The notes: generated by a model not told the origin, from the letters alone. A stretch of DNA of 64,000 nt from PGZG01 sp046292765 (GCA_046292765.1 JBKBQA010000003.1:62001-126000), one strand, 5' to 3'; counted from the first letter of the stretch, positions 41,807 through 51,214 are shown. A program made the numbers and translations.

Positions 41807-41816
41807 GCTGTACCCA

Positions 41817-41850
41817 CCCCGATGTGGCTTGCCGCATCGGGGTTTTATTA
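41817..41850 (+). terminator. rho-independent terminator of the cold-shock gene
   Basis: An 11-pair stem, CCCCGATGTGG (41817-41827) with CCGCATCGGGG (41832-41842), has a single T-G wobble and a CTTG loop. TTTTATTA follows. It begins ten bases after the stop codon. Confidence 0.9.
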
Positions 41851-42049
41851 TCCCCCCCTCTGGCACCACCCTCATTTGTACACTTCGTTTTTGATTGTAT
41901 CTAACTGATCCGATATCGCTTTACTGTGTGCGACACCTTCCGTGGCGATATGGGCCGGCAGTCCCGTCGTAGTATCAGTTGCGGCCCGACAGGCGCGTAA
42001 CCGCCCCGCCCTTGCTATACTCGCTGCTCCTTTGTCGTGCCGAATCGCC

Positions 42050-43366
42050 ATGACCGACCATAGCCGGGACTACACAAGCTGGTTTCGTAATTCCTCGCCA
42101 TACATCAATGCGCACCGGGGCCGCACCTTTGTGGTGATGATCTCCGGGGAAGCCATTGAGGAGCCGGGGTTCCACCATATCGTTCACGATCTGGCGCTGA
42201 TGAACTCGCTCGGCATCCGGCTGGTGTTGGTGCATGGCGCCCGGCCGCAGATATCCGCCCGACTGGCGGCCCGCGGCGTCGAGACCCGTTTTGAACACCA
42301 TACCCGGATTACCGACAGCGCGGCTCTCGAGGCGGTGCTGGATGCGGTCGGCGCCATCCGCCTGCGGATCGAGGGCCTGTTCTCCATGGGGCTCGCCAAT
42401 TCGCCGATGCACAACGCCAGTCTGCAGGTGGTGTGCGGCAACTTTGTCATCGCCAAGCCGGTGGGTGTGCGTGGCGGTTTTGACTATCAGCACACCGGCG
42501 AAGTACGACGGCTGCAGGTGGAGGCAATTCAGAAGCAACTGGATGGCGGCAATATCGTGCTGCTGTCGCCGATCGGCTGCTCGCCCACCGGCGAGCTGTT
42601 TAATCTCAACTCGGAAGAGGTGGCCTCCACCGCTTCGATTGCGCTGAAGGCCGACAAGATCATCTTCATGGGTGACGCAGAAGGCGTGCTCGACGAGAAC
42701 GGCACTTTGCTACGTGAGATGTCGCCGCAGGAGGCGGGGCAGTTGCTGGCGCGGGAAGTCATTCGTCATGAAAATACCGAGCGGCAGCTGACCGCCGCGT
42801 GTCATGCGGCCAGCAATGGCGTGGCGCGAGCACATCTGATCAACTTTCGCGACGACGGCGCCTTGCTGCGCGAGTTATTTACTCGCGATGGCTGCGGCAC
42901 GCTGGTCACCCGGGAGATGTACGAGAATGTCCGCGGCGCCTATATCGAGGACGTCGGCGGCATCCTTGAGCTGATCGAGCCAATGGAGAATGCCGGCGTG
43001 CTGGTGCGTCGCTCCCGGGAACTGCTTGAGAACGAGATCAAACGCTTCACCATTATCGAGCGTGACGGCATGGTAATTGGCTGTGCGGCTCTGTATCCGT
43101 TTGACGATGGCAAGATGGGTGAGCTTGCCTGCGTGGCTGTGCATCCGGACTACCGCAACAGCAAGCGCGGCAGGAAAATGCTTGAACACATCGAAAAGCG
43201 CGCTATTCAGCAAGGTATTCGCGAGCTGTTCGTGCTGACCACCCAAACCGCTCACTGGTTTCAGGAGCTGGGATTCGGCGCGGCCAATGTCGATGAGCTG
43301 CCCGGTGAGAAAAAATCGCTGTACAACTATCAGCGCAATTCCAAGGTATTCAGAAAACCCCTCTGA
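42050..43366 (+). CDS. argA: N-acetylglutamate synthase ArgA
   Basis: ArgA makes N-acetylglutamate, the first step of arginine synthesis. The 438-residue protein has an amino-acid-kinase fold domain (residues 1 to about 285; VVMISGEAIEE, LVLVHGARPQI) and a C-terminal GNAT domain (ELACVAVHPDYRNSKRGRKML). Feedback inhibition by arginine acts through the kinase domain. Length is normal (443 in E. coli). The ATG at 42050 is preferred over an upstream in-frame ATG. ilvD follows after eight bases. Confidence 0.95.
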   Translation: MTDHSRDYTSWFRNSSPYINAHRGRTFVVMISGEAIEEPGFHHIVHDLALMNSLGIRLVLVHGARPQISARLAARGVETRFEHHTRITDSAALEAVLDAVGAIRLRIEGLFSMGLANSPMHNASLQVVCGNFVIAKPVGVRGGFDYQHTGEVRRLQVEAIQKQLDGGNIVLLSPIGCSPTGELFNLNSEEVASTASIALKADKIIFMGDAEGVLDENGTLLREMSPQEAGQLLAREVIRHENTERQLTAACHAASNGVARAHLINFRDDGALLRELFTRDGCGTLVTREMYENVRGAYIEDVGGILELIEPMENAGVLVRRSRELLENEIKRFTIIERDGMVIGCAALYPFDDGKMGELACVAVHPDYRNSKRGRKMLEHIEKRAIQQGIRELFVLTTQTAHWFQELGFGAANVDELPGEKKSLYNYQRNSKVFRKPL

Positions 43367-43374
43367 GGTCTGTC

Positions 43375-45225
43375 ATGCCCGATTATCGTTCGAAAACGTC
43401 CACCCATGGCCGCAACATGGCCGGTGCCCGCGCCCTGTGGCGTGCCACTGGCATGAAAGACGGTGATTTCGGCAAACCCATCATCGCTATTGCCAACTCC
43501 TTTACCCAGTTCGTGCCGGGCCATGTGCATCTGAAAGACCTTGGTCAGCTGGTGGCGCGCGAAGTGGAAAAAGCTGGCGGTGTGGCGAAAGAGTTCAACA
43601 CCATTGCGGTGGACGATGGCATCGCCATGGGCCATGACGGAATGCTCTACTCGCTGCCCAGTCGCGACATTATTGCCGACAGCGTCGAATACATGGTGAA
43701 TGCACACTGTGCCGACGCCATTGTCTGTATTTCCAATTGCGACAAAATCACCCCCGGCATGCTGATGGCCGCCATGCGGCTGAACATCCCGGTGGTGTTC
43801 GTCTCCGGCGGGCCGATGGAAGCGGGCAAAACCAAACTGGGCGAGCACAAGCTGGATCTGGTTGACGCCATGGTGGTGGCAGCGGACGACAGCGTTGATG
43901 ATGCCACGGTGGAAGAATACGAACGCAGCGCCTGCCCCACCTGCGGATCCTGTTCCGGGATGTTTACTGCCAACTCGATGAACTGTCTGACTGAGGCGCT
44001 GGGCCTGTCGTTGCCTGGCAACGGCTCAACCCTCGCCACCCATGCTGATCGCGAGCAGCTATTTCTGAAGGCTGGTCGTCTGGTGGTCGAACTGTGCAAG
44101 CGCTACTACGAGCAAGATGACGAATCGGTGCTGCCGCGCAACGTCGCCAACTTTAATGCCTTTGAAAACGCCATTGCGCTGGATATCGCCATGGGCGGTT
44201 CCACCAACACGGTGCTACACCTGCTGGCGGCGGCGCAGGAAGGCGAAGTGAACTTCACCATGGCAGATATTGATCGCATGTCCCGTCGAGTGCCCTGCTT
44301 GTCAAAGGTGGCGCCGGCAACGCAGAAATACCATATGGAAGATGTTCACCGCGCTGGTGGTGTGATGGCGATTCTGGGCGAGCTCGATCGCGCCGGATTG
44401 CTGCATCGCGACTGCTCCACCGTCCATGCGCCGACCATGGCCGCGGCGCTGGATCAGTGGGACATCATGCGCACCAATGATCAGTCGGTGCAGCAGTTTT
44501 ACATGGCAGGCCCTGGCGGGGTTCCGACTCAGACGGCTTTTTCGCAAAGCACCCGCTGGCCCTCGCTGGACATGGATCGGGAAAACGGCTGCATTCGCTC
44601 AAAGGAACATGCTTATAGCCATGACGGCGGCCTTGCCGTGTTGTACGGCAACATCGCCGAGCGCGGCTGCATTGTCAAAACCGCCGGTGTTGACGAATCC
44701 ATTCTGGTATTCACCGGCCGCGCGCGTATTTTTGAATCTCAGGATTCAGCGGTCAAAGCGATTCTCGCCGATCAGATCGTTGCCGGTGATGTTGTGGTGA
44801 TCCGTTACGAAGGCCCGAAGGGTGGCCCGGGCATGCAGGAAATGCTCTATCCCACCAGCTACCTGAAATCAAAGGGCCTGGGCAAGGTGTGCGCGCTGCT
44901 CACCGATGGCCGATTCTCGGGCGGCACCAGCGGGTTGTCGATTGGTCATGCCTCGCCGGAAGCGGCTGAAGGAGGCGCCATTGCGTTGATCGAAGAAGGT
45001 GACACCATTCATATCGACATCCCCAATCGTGTTATCGAGGCCAAGGTGTCGGATGAAGAAATGTCTCATCGGCGCAGCAAGATGGAAGCTCGCGGCAAGT
45101 TTGCCTGGAAGCCGAAGGAGATGCGTCAGCGTCGGGTTTCTACCGCGTTGAAGGCCTATGCTGCGATGGCAACCAGCGCCGATCGCGGCGCGATCCGCGA
45201 CTTGACGCAACTTGGCGTGGAATAA
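43375..45225 (+). CDS. ilvD: dihydroxy-acid dehydratase
   Basis: IlvD dehydrates dihydroxy acids in valine, leucine and isoleucine synthesis. The 616-residue protein has the iron-sulfur cysteines in ISNCDKITPGM and SACPTCGSCSGMFTANSMNCL, and the length is that of the family. It lies eight bases after argA, so the two are likely one transcript, an uncommon pairing. A long hairpin follows. Confidence 0.97.
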   Translation: MPDYRSKTSTHGRNMAGARALWRATGMKDGDFGKPIIAIANSFTQFVPGHVHLKDLGQLVAREVEKAGGVAKEFNTIAVDDGIAMGHDGMLYSLPSRDIIADSVEYMVNAHCADAIVCISNCDKITPGMLMAAMRLNIPVVFVSGGPMEAGKTKLGEHKLDLVDAMVVAADDSVDDATVEEYERSACPTCGSCSGMFTANSMNCLTEALGLSLPGNGSTLATHADREQLFLKAGRLVVELCKRYYEQDDESVLPRNVANFNAFENAIALDIAMGGSTNTVLHLLAAAQEGEVNFTMADIDRMSRRVPCLSKVAPATQKYHMEDVHRAGGVMAILGELDRAGLLHRDCSTVHAPTMAAALDQWDIMRTNDQSVQQFYMAGPGGVPTQTAFSQSTRWPSLDMDRENGCIRSKEHAYSHDGGLAVLYGNIAERGCIVKTAGVDESILVFTGRARIFESQDSAVKAILADQIVAGDVVVIRYEGPKGGPGMQEMLYPTSYLKSKGLGKVCALLTDGRFSGGTSGLSIGHASPEAAEGGAIALIEEGDTIHIDIPNRVIEAKVSDEEMSHRRSKMEARGKFAWKPKEMRQRRVSTALKAYAAMATSADRGAIRDLTQLGVE

Positions 45226-45236
45226 GCCACCCTTTC

Positions 45237-45268
45237 TGATGAGAGTGGCGGTCCCGCCGCTCTCATCA
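45237..45268 (+). terminator. long hairpin after ilvD
   Basis: TGATGAGAGTGGCGG (45237-45251) and CCGCCGCTCTCATCA (45254-45268) pair over 15 bases with one wobble. The outer part forms a stable stem. There is no T-run, so it may protect or weakly terminate the argA-ilvD transcript. Confidence 0.55.
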
Positions 45269-45290
45269 GTCGGGGTATAAGGAGAAGGGA

Positions 45291-46589
45291 TTGAATCTCA
45301 AGAAGGCGCTGATGCCTTACCTGGCACAGATGCTGACCAGCCAGCGGCTCGCGCGGTTTAGAGAGCGTCTGATGACGGCCCGTCGACGACTTCGCGGCCA
45401 GTCGCAGGAAGCGATGTTCTATTTCCGCGTCGATGATCCCTACAGCTGGCTGCTGGCGCAGCAATTGTCGACGCTGAGTCGCGATACCGGGTTGCGTATT
45501 CGTCCGCGCACCATGTTGCACCTGCCGCGCGAAATGTATCCGGAACCGGAGCTGCATCGTCAGTACAGCATTCAGGACGCGGCGCTGGCGGCTCAGCTGC
45601 ATGGCTTGCAATTCACGCCGGGGCCAGCTCCGTCACACAGCGATGCCTTCGCTGCGAGCCGCATCCTGCTCGCCCACGAAGACGACCCGGGTTATCTCTC
45701 GCTGGCACAAACACTTTGTCGGCATCTCTGGAATGGTGACATGGATGCCATTCACGGACTGGGCACCCGCACCGATGTTATGGCGGAGAAGGATGCCCGG
45801 CGTGAGCTGGAGGCACGTCGTGACGGCTTCCTGAAAGAGGGTCACTACCTGACCGGTACTCTGCGCTACGACGGCGTCTGGTACTGGGGGCCGGATCGTC
45901 TCGATCATTTGCGCCAGCGCCTGCTGCGTGAGCGCGGCGAATCGTTGCCGGCATCCGCACTGGCGTGGCGACAGGTCCGCCTCACTCGTCCGCCGCGCGG
46001 TACGCAGGGCGAAAAGCTGGAATTCTTTTTCTCCTTTCGCAGCCCCTACTCCTATATCGCACTGGAGCGGATGCTGAAGCTGTCAAAACACTACCAACTG
46101 TCGCTGGATATCCGTCCGGTGCTGCCCATGGTGATGCGCGGCCTGACTGTGCCCAAGGTGAAGCGCTTCTATATCCTCAGGGATGCCGGCCGCGAAGCGG
46201 CCCGAGCGGAGGTCCCGTTCGGGCGAATCGTCGATCCGGTTGGTGCCGGCGTCGAGCGCTGCATGGCCATCTGGCCGCTGGCAGAGCAGGAGCAGAAGCT
46301 GGCCCGTTTTCTGCTCGAAGCGTCACGGGCGATCTGGAGTCGTGGTATTGATGTGGCCTCGGATGCGGGACTGAAGCAAGTTGTTGAGGCAGCTGGCCTG
46401 AAGTGGACTGACGCCGTGGCGGCGCTAGAGGATCGCGGCTGGGTCGACCGGGCCACCCGCAACCGTGATGACATGGTGGCGGCCGGCAGTTGGGGCGTGC
46501 CGACATTCCGCTTGCGCGGCGTGACGGTCTGGGGGCAGGATCGATTGCCCGTTATCGAGAAACTACTACTAGAGGAAATCCGGCCATGA
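45291..46589 (+). CDS. duplicated DsbA/HCCA-isomerase-like protein
   Basis: The 432-residue protein contains two thioredoxin-fold domains of the DsbA/2-hydroxychromene-2-carboxylate isomerase type. Domain one opens with MFYFRVDDPYSWLLAQQL (about residue 41) and domain two with LEFFFSFRSPYSYIALERM (about residue 243). Domain two ends with GSWGVPTFRLRG, which holds the cis-Pro of the fold. No CxxC is present, so a redox role is unlikely. The TTG start follows GGAGAAGG; an ATG at 45312 is the alternative. It overlaps the MAPEG gene. Confidence 0.8.
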   Translation: MNLKKALMPYLAQMLTSQRLARFRERLMTARRRLRGQSQEAMFYFRVDDPYSWLLAQQLSTLSRDTGLRIRPRTMLHLPREMYPEPELHRQYSIQDAALAAQLHGLQFTPGPAPSHSDAFAASRILLAHEDDPGYLSLAQTLCRHLWNGDMDAIHGLGTRTDVMAEKDARRELEARRDGFLKEGHYLTGTLRYDGVWYWGPDRLDHLRQRLLRERGESLPASALAWRQVRLTRPPRGTQGEKLEFFFSFRSPYSYIALERMLKLSKHYQLSLDIRPVLPMVMRGLTVPKVKRFYILRDAGREAARAEVPFGRIVDPVGAGVERCMAIWPLAEQEQKLARFLLEASRAIWSRGIDVASDAGLKQVVEAAGLKWTDAVAALEDRGWVDRATRNRDDMVAAGSWGVPTFRLRGVTVWGQDRLPVIEKLLLEEIRP

Positions 46590-46969
46590 CCATTGCCTAC
46601 TGGTGCGTGCTTGTCACCATCTTCCTGCCCTATGCATTCACCGGCTTCGCCAAGTTTCACGGTGACTTCGGGCCGAAGCAGAATCACAATCCGCGCGAAT
46701 TTCTTGACAAACTCACCGGCCCTCGCAAGCGCGCGCATTGGGCGCAGTTGAACAGCTATGAAGTCCATCCGGCATTCTTCGTTGCCGTCGTGGCTGCGCA
46801 CCAGATAGGCAGTGCTGCGCAGAGCACGATTGATGGATTGGCGATAGCGTTCGTTGTCAGCCGTGTGTTGTTCGGCATTTTGTACATCGCGGACAAGGCC
46901 GAGCTGCGCTCGGTGGTGTGGTTTGCCGGTATGCTGGCGATCGCTGCCTTGTTTGTGGTGTCCGCATGA
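46586..46969 (+). CDS. MAPEG family membrane protein
   Basis: The 127-residue protein has four hydrophobic segments and the NPREFLDKLTGPRKRAHWAQLNS stretch, close to the MAPEG glutathione-transferase pattern. The ATG overlaps the preceding stop (ATGA). With the DsbA/HCCA-like protein upstream it may form a glutathione-linked pair, which is inference. Confidence 0.85.
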   Translation: MTIAYWCVLVTIFLPYAFTGFAKFHGDFGPKQNHNPREFLDKLTGPRKRAHWAQLNSYEVHPAFFVAVVAAHQIGSAAQSTIDGLAIAFVVSRVLFGILYIADKAELRSVVWFAGMLAIAALFVVSA

Positions 46970-47334
46970 AATGGTTGCTGGTGCTGGGCGCGCTGAACGC
47001 CGCCCTCGCCGTGACCATGGGCGCCTTTGGCGCCCATGGTCTCAAGGCCCGCGTTGATGCGGCCTTGCTCGACACCTGGAGCACAGCCAGTCTTTACCAT
47101 TTCCATCATGCGCTGGCGTTGTTGCTGGCGGGTGTGTTGGCAAAGCAGTTTGGGCAGAGTGGACTTGTTGCCGCCGGCTGGACCCTCTTTGCCGGCATGG
47201 TGATTTTCAGTGGTAGCCTGTATCTGCTGGTGCTCAGCGGCCAGCGTTGGCTTGGCGCCATTACCCCGATCGGCGGTACCGCCATGATTATTGGCTGGCT
47301 GATGTTGGCCTGGGCCCTGTTTCGAAACGCCTGA
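46966..47334 (+). CDS. DUF423 membrane protein (YgdD-like)
   Basis: The 122-residue protein opens MKWLLVLGALNAALAVTMGAFGAHGLK, a clear DUF423 signature, and has about four membrane segments. The ATG overlaps the MAPEG stop by four bases. It is an inner-membrane protein of unknown function. Confidence 0.9.
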   Translation: MKWLLVLGALNAALAVTMGAFGAHGLKARVDAALLDTWSTASLYHFHHALALLLAGVLAKQFGQSGLVAAGWTLFAGMVIFSGSLYLLVLSGQRWLGAITPIGGTAMIIGWLMLAWALFRNA

Positions 47335-47349
47335 CGGATCACGAATTTC

Positions 47350-47544
47350 ATGCAGCTGACAGTAAACGGAAAATTGCTCGAGTTTTCGGGTCGTACCATC
47401 CGCGATCTGCTTGATCTGCTTGATGTACAGGGCCGGTTGGCCGTCGAGGTCAATGCGGTGATCGTGCCGAAAAGCGAGCACATGCAGTTTGAGTTATCCG
47501 ATGGCGATGTGATTGAAATTGTTCATGCCATCGGCGGCGGCTGA
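47350..47544 (+). CDS. thiS: sulfur carrier protein ThiS
   Basis: The 64-residue ubiquitin-like protein ends in Gly-Gly-Gly, the thiocarboxylate carrier for thiazole formation in thiamine synthesis. thiG follows after 54 bases. No TPP riboswitch fits in the 15-base gap upstream. Confidence 0.92.
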   Translation: MQLTVNGKLLEFSGRTIRDLLDLLDVQGRLAVEVNAVIVPKSEHMQFELSDGDVIEIVHAIGGG

Positions 47545-47598
47545 ATCCCGCGCCTTGACCGAGACAACGTCTCCCTCCCCGATTTCAGAAGGCTGACC

Positions 47599-48381
47599 AT
47601 GACCGACGTATTGACCATTGCCGGAAAGACCTATCATTCCCGTTTGCTGATTGGCACCGGTAAGTACAAGGATTTCGAGGAAACCCGTAACGCCATTGAA
47701 ACCAGCGGCGCCGAAATCGTTACCGTCGCGATCCGGCGCACCAACATCGGCCAGAATGCCGGTGAGCCGAACCTGCTCGATTATATCCCACCGGAAAAAT
47801 ACACGATCTTGCCGAATACCGCGGGATGCTACACCGCCGACGAGGCGGTGCGTTGCTGCCGTCTGGCACGGGAGCTTCTTGATGGCCACGATCTGGTCAA
47901 GCTGGAAGTGCTTGGCGACCAGAAAACCCTGTATCCGAATATTGTCCACACCCTGAAGGCGGCAGAGCAGCTCGTCCGGGACGGTTTCAAGGTGATGGTA
48001 TATACCAACGACGATCCGATTGTGGCTAAAGAGCTTGAGCAGATGGGTTGCGTGGCCGTGATGCCGCTTGGCTCACTGATTGGCTCCGGTCTTGGCATTC
48101 TCAACCCGCACAATATCCGCCTGATTCTGGAGGAGGCGACGGTGCCGATTATCGTCGATGCCGGGGTTGGCACCGCCAGTGATGCGGCCATTGCCATGGA
48201 GCTGGGTTGCGACGGGGTGCTGCTGAACAGCGCTGTGGCCCATGCGCGCCAGCCGGTGCTGATGGCAAGCGCCATGAGAAAGGCCATCGAGGCTGGCAGA
48301 GAATCCTTCCTCGCCGGCAGAATGCAAAAAAAGGCCTACGCCAGCGCCTCCTCCCCTCTTGAAGGCACTTTGCGCTTGTAG
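47599..48381 (+). CDS. thiG: thiazole synthase ThiG
   Basis: ThiG builds the thiamine thiazole ring from dehydroglycine, deoxyxylulose phosphate and ThiS thiocarboxylate. The 260-residue TIM barrel shows RLLIGTGKYKD, VKLEVLGD (with the Schiff-base Lys) and VDAGVGTASDAAIAMELG. Length is normal. AGAAGG precedes the ATG. In Pseudomonas trmB usually follows directly; here an RHH protein and a MATE pump are between. Confidence 0.96.
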   Translation: MTDVLTIAGKTYHSRLLIGTGKYKDFEETRNAIETSGAEIVTVAIRRTNIGQNAGEPNLLDYIPPEKYTILPNTAGCYTADEAVRCCRLARELLDGHDLVKLEVLGDQKTLYPNIVHTLKAAEQLVRDGFKVMVYTNDDPIVAKELEQMGCVAVMPLGSLIGSGLGILNPHNIRLILEEATVPIIVDAGVGTASDAAIAMELGCDGVLLNSAVAHARQPVLMASAMRKAIEAGRESFLAGRMQKKAYASASSPLEGTLRL

Positions 48382-48390
48382 TGGCAGCCC

Positions 48391-48621
48391 CTACATGTCT
48401 TCGAGGGCGTCTATCAGCTCGAAGAAGCCCATCGCCTCTCCGCCAGTGCGGCGTTCCAGTTCATCGAGGGCATACTGCTCGTCCTCGATCAGGTTGCGCA
48501 TGGCCCGGTTGACGAGATCAGAGAGGGATTCGCCGCTTTCGGCCGATTTCAGGACCATGGCCTGATACAGGTCCGCATCGAAGTGGATCGTGGAATGTCC
48601 GGCCAGTCTGCTGTTACCCAT
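48391..48621 (-). CDS. orphan CopG-type ribbon-helix-helix protein
   Basis: The 76-residue protein has an RHH core (STIHFDADLYQAMVLKSAES, SLSDLVNRAMRNL) and an acidic tail as in antitoxins that pair with ParE/RelE toxins. No toxin is adjacent: thiG converges downstream and a MATE gene lies upstream. It may be an orphan antitoxin or a plain repressor. Confidence 0.75.
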   Translation of the reverse strand: MGNSRLAGHSTIHFDADLYQAMVLKSAESGESLSDLVNRAMRNLIEDEQYALDELERRTGGEAMGFFELIDALEDM

Positions 48622-48709
48622 GGTGGCTCTCCGCGGCTAAGGGAACCCTGAGTACTCCGCAACGTTGCCGCGAGTACTACCAGCGGTTCGTGATGAGGAC
48701 GACTCCATA

Positions 48710-50056
48710 TCACCCCTTTTTCGCAGCCTGGTCAATACCGAAAAGTGACCGGCGGCAGATCAGGGCGCCAGACAGCAGATTGGCGGCCGCCAGCGCCAGA
48801 AATACGGCGCTGCTATCGAACCAGAGCGACGCCAGCCACGCTAGTGGCACATAAAACACTGCCGAGCGCAGCAGATAGAACCCCATGGCGCGGTACCCGA
48901 GGCCCAGGGCGTTGTAGGCAGCGGCAGCGACAATGACGATTCCATAGCCTCCGAGGGTCAGGGGGACAATATGAAGGTAGCTGACAATATCGGCGATTAC
49001 GGCGGGATCGTCGCTAAACAAGGCGGCAAACCAGCCTGCCGACCACCACAGCACCAACGCCATGCCGAGCCCCCAGAGCACGCAGAACAGGAAGCTGTCG
49101 ATCAGTGCCGTGCGGATCCGGTGGGGCAAGCCCGCGCCATGATTCTGGCCAGTAATCGGGCCGATCGACGCCGACAGGGCCAGCATCGGAATGGCCGCCA
49201 GCGCCTCGATCCGTCCGGCGACACCGAAGGCGGCCACGGTCTCGGTGCCATAACGGGCGAGAATGGCGGTGATGATGGCGAGGCATAGCGGGTTGATCAT
49301 GTTGGCTAGCGACGCCGGAAGCCCGATCGCCATGACCTGCTGCCAGGAGGTCCGCACCTCATCCCAAGGTGCCCGCTCCAGCACGATCAGGCGCTCGCGA
49401 AGAATCAACACCGACAGCGCCAGCACCATGGAGAAAGCGCGCGCGATCAGCGTTGCCCAGGCCGCGCCCTCCATGCCCATGGCCGGCACCGGTCCGAACC
49501 CAAAGATCAGGATCGGATCGAGCACCACGTTGACCACGGCACTGAGCACCATGGTCAGGCTCGGAATGCGGGCATCACCGGTGGCGCGCAGCAGGCTCCC
49601 GGCGACCATCGGCACCACCAGAAACGGCATGCCGATATACCAGATGTCCATATAGGCCACGATCAGGTCGAGCACCTCGTCACGGGCGCCCATGGCAGCA
49701 AACAGACTGCGACTGGTAAGCCAGCCCAATACCGACAGCACCAGCACGATCAGGACGGCGAGGCCGAGGCTGTCGGTGGCGAGTCTTCGTACCCGGTGTT
49801 GGTCACCGGTGCCGATCGCCCGGGCGACCACCGACGAGGCGCCGGCACCGAGACCGATGGCCACCGAGGCGACGGCAAAGGTGACCGGGAAGGTAAAGCT
49901 GATGGCGGCCAGCTCGGCGGTGCCAACCTGACCCAGAAACCAGGCATCGGCGAGGCCGATCGACATCACCGCGACAATGCCGATCACCATTGGCAGGCCC
50001 AGCCGCCAGAGATGGCCGCGCACATCGCCGTTGGTGAGGTCCTGCTGTCGCCGCAT
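48710..50056 (-). CDS. MATE family efflux transporter
   Basis: The 448-residue inner-membrane protein has about twelve helices and the paired MatE domains, starting near LGLPMVIGIVAVMSIGLADAWFLGQ. It should export cationic drugs or dyes in exchange for sodium or protons. Substrate range is not predictable. It starts five bases after the small helical protein gene, so the two are an operon. Confidence 0.9.
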   Translation of the reverse strand: MRRQQDLTNGDVRGHLWRLGLPMVIGIVAVMSIGLADAWFLGQVGTAELAAISFTFPVTFAVASVAIGLGAGASSVVARAIGTGDQHRVRRLATDSLGLAVLIVLVLSVLGWLTSRSLFAAMGARDEVLDLIVAYMDIWYIGMPFLVVPMVAGSLLRATGDARIPSLTMVLSAVVNVVLDPILIFGFGPVPAMGMEGAAWATLIARAFSMVLALSVLILRERLIVLERAPWDEVRTSWQQVMAIGLPASLANMINPLCLAIITAILARYGTETVAAFGVAGRIEALAAIPMLALSASIGPITGQNHGAGLPHRIRTALIDSFLFCVLWGLGMALVLWWSAGWFAALFSDDPAVIADIVSYLHIVPLTLGGYGIVIVAAAAYNALGLGYRAMGFYLLRSAVFYVPLAWLASLWFDSSAVFLALAAANLLSGALICRRSLFGIDQAAKKG

Positions 50057-50061
50057 CGGTT

Positions 50062-50313
50062 TCAGTCTTCGGCCAGGGCCAGCAATGCCCGGGCGTAGGC
50101 ATTGACGTCAAACGGCTTGTCTGCAGCAAAGGTGATGGCGATATGTTCCGCCAGCGTTTCTGCCATCAGTGCCAGCGCCGCCTGCCGGTCGATGCCCTGA
50201 CCGAGCAGTTGCATCATGACCAGCCCGGCCTCGCGGGGATGGCCGTCGGCAATCTGGTTCTCAACCGCCTCAATCAGCTTTTGCAGGGCAAAGTTGTCTT
50301 CAATCTCGTCCAT
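50062..50313 (-). CDS. small helical protein, unrecognised
   Basis: The 83-residue product is acidic and helical (MDEIEDNFALQKLIEAVEN ... ARALLALAED), without membrane segments. A GTG nine bases upstream, preceded by GGAG, is a possible alternative start, because GGAAGGG lies too close to the ATG. It is co-oriented with and five bases from the MATE gene, and divergent from trmB. I do not recognise the family. Confidence 0.65.
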   Translation of the reverse strand: MDEIEDNFALQKLIEAVENQIADGHPREAGLVMMQLLGQGIDRQAALALMAETLAEHIAITFAADKPFDVNAYARALLALAED

Positions 50314-50427
50314 CCCTTCCACAGGGGGGTCTCCGCTATCTGTCCGGGCCGGCATTGTACGACCCCGCGCCCTGCGCTGCCTCCCCGATTGCCGTACAAT
50401 GCGCCTCCCCCGACCGGATCGCCCGCC

Positions 50428-51144
50428 ATGCTCGACTTTCTCAAACAGGATCAGGACCCGCTGACCGGCAAGGTCATGCGCAAGGTGCGCAGCTTTGTCT
50501 TGCGTGAGGGCCGGCTTACCAGTGGTCAGCAGAAGGCACTGGATACACTCTGGCCGCAGTTCGGCCTCGAGCGCAGCGCCGGCGTGCTGGACCCGACGGT
50601 CGTATTTGGGCGCGATGCCCCGCGGGTGCTGGAGATCGGCTATGGCATGGGGCAGTCGCTGGTGCAGATGGCGGCGGCCGAACCGGACAAGGATTTTGTT
50701 GGCATAGAGGTGCACCGACCCGGTGTCGGCGCCCTGTTGATGGCGATTGAGGAGGCGGGCGTTGGCAACCTGCGCAGTTACTGTGATGACGCTGTCGAGA
50801 TCCTCGATCTGTGTATCCCGGATGCGTCGCTGGCGAGGGTGCAGCTCTATTTCCCGGACCCCTGGCACAAGAAAAAGCACCACAAGCGCCGCATCGTTCA
50901 AGCGGCCTGGGTGCAACTGGTGCAGCGCAAGCTGGCACCGGATGGTTTGCTGCACATGGCTACTGACTGGCAGGACTATGCCGAACACATGCTGGCGGTG
51001 ATGCAAGCGGAAAGCGGTTGGGTCAATCAGTCTGGCGATCAGGACTTTGTGCGCCGTCCAGACTGGCGCCCGGAAACCAAGTTCGAGCGCCGCGGCGCGC
51101 GTCTTGGTCATGGGGTCTGGGATCTGCTGTACCGGCGCGTGTAG
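50428..51144 (+). CDS. trmB: tRNA (guanine-46-N7)-methyltransferase
   Basis: TrmB methylates G46 in the variable loop of tRNA. The 238-residue protein has LEIGYGMGQSL (SAM loop), the acidic VGIEVHRPG and the catalytic PDPWHKKKHHKRR. Length matches the family (239 in E. coli). Confidence 0.96.
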   Translation: MLDFLKQDQDPLTGKVMRKVRSFVLREGRLTSGQQKALDTLWPQFGLERSAGVLDPTVVFGRDAPRVLEIGYGMGQSLVQMAAAEPDKDFVGIEVHRPGVGALLMAIEEAGVGNLRSYCDDAVEILDLCIPDASLARVQLYFPDPWHKKKHHKRRIVQAAWVQLVQRKLAPDGLLHMATDWQDYAEHMLAVMQAESGWVNQSGDQDFVRRPDWRPETKFERRGARLGHGVWDLLYRRV

Positions 51145-51214
51145 TGGTACGGATTAGGCCCGCACATCGAACGGCGGCATCAAAACCCTTCACGGCAGGA
51201 TCGTCGCTCCCACA

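Noticed and set aside
47335..47349. TPP riboswitch before thiS
   Set aside because: The gap to the preceding gene is 15 bases, far too short for a riboswitch.
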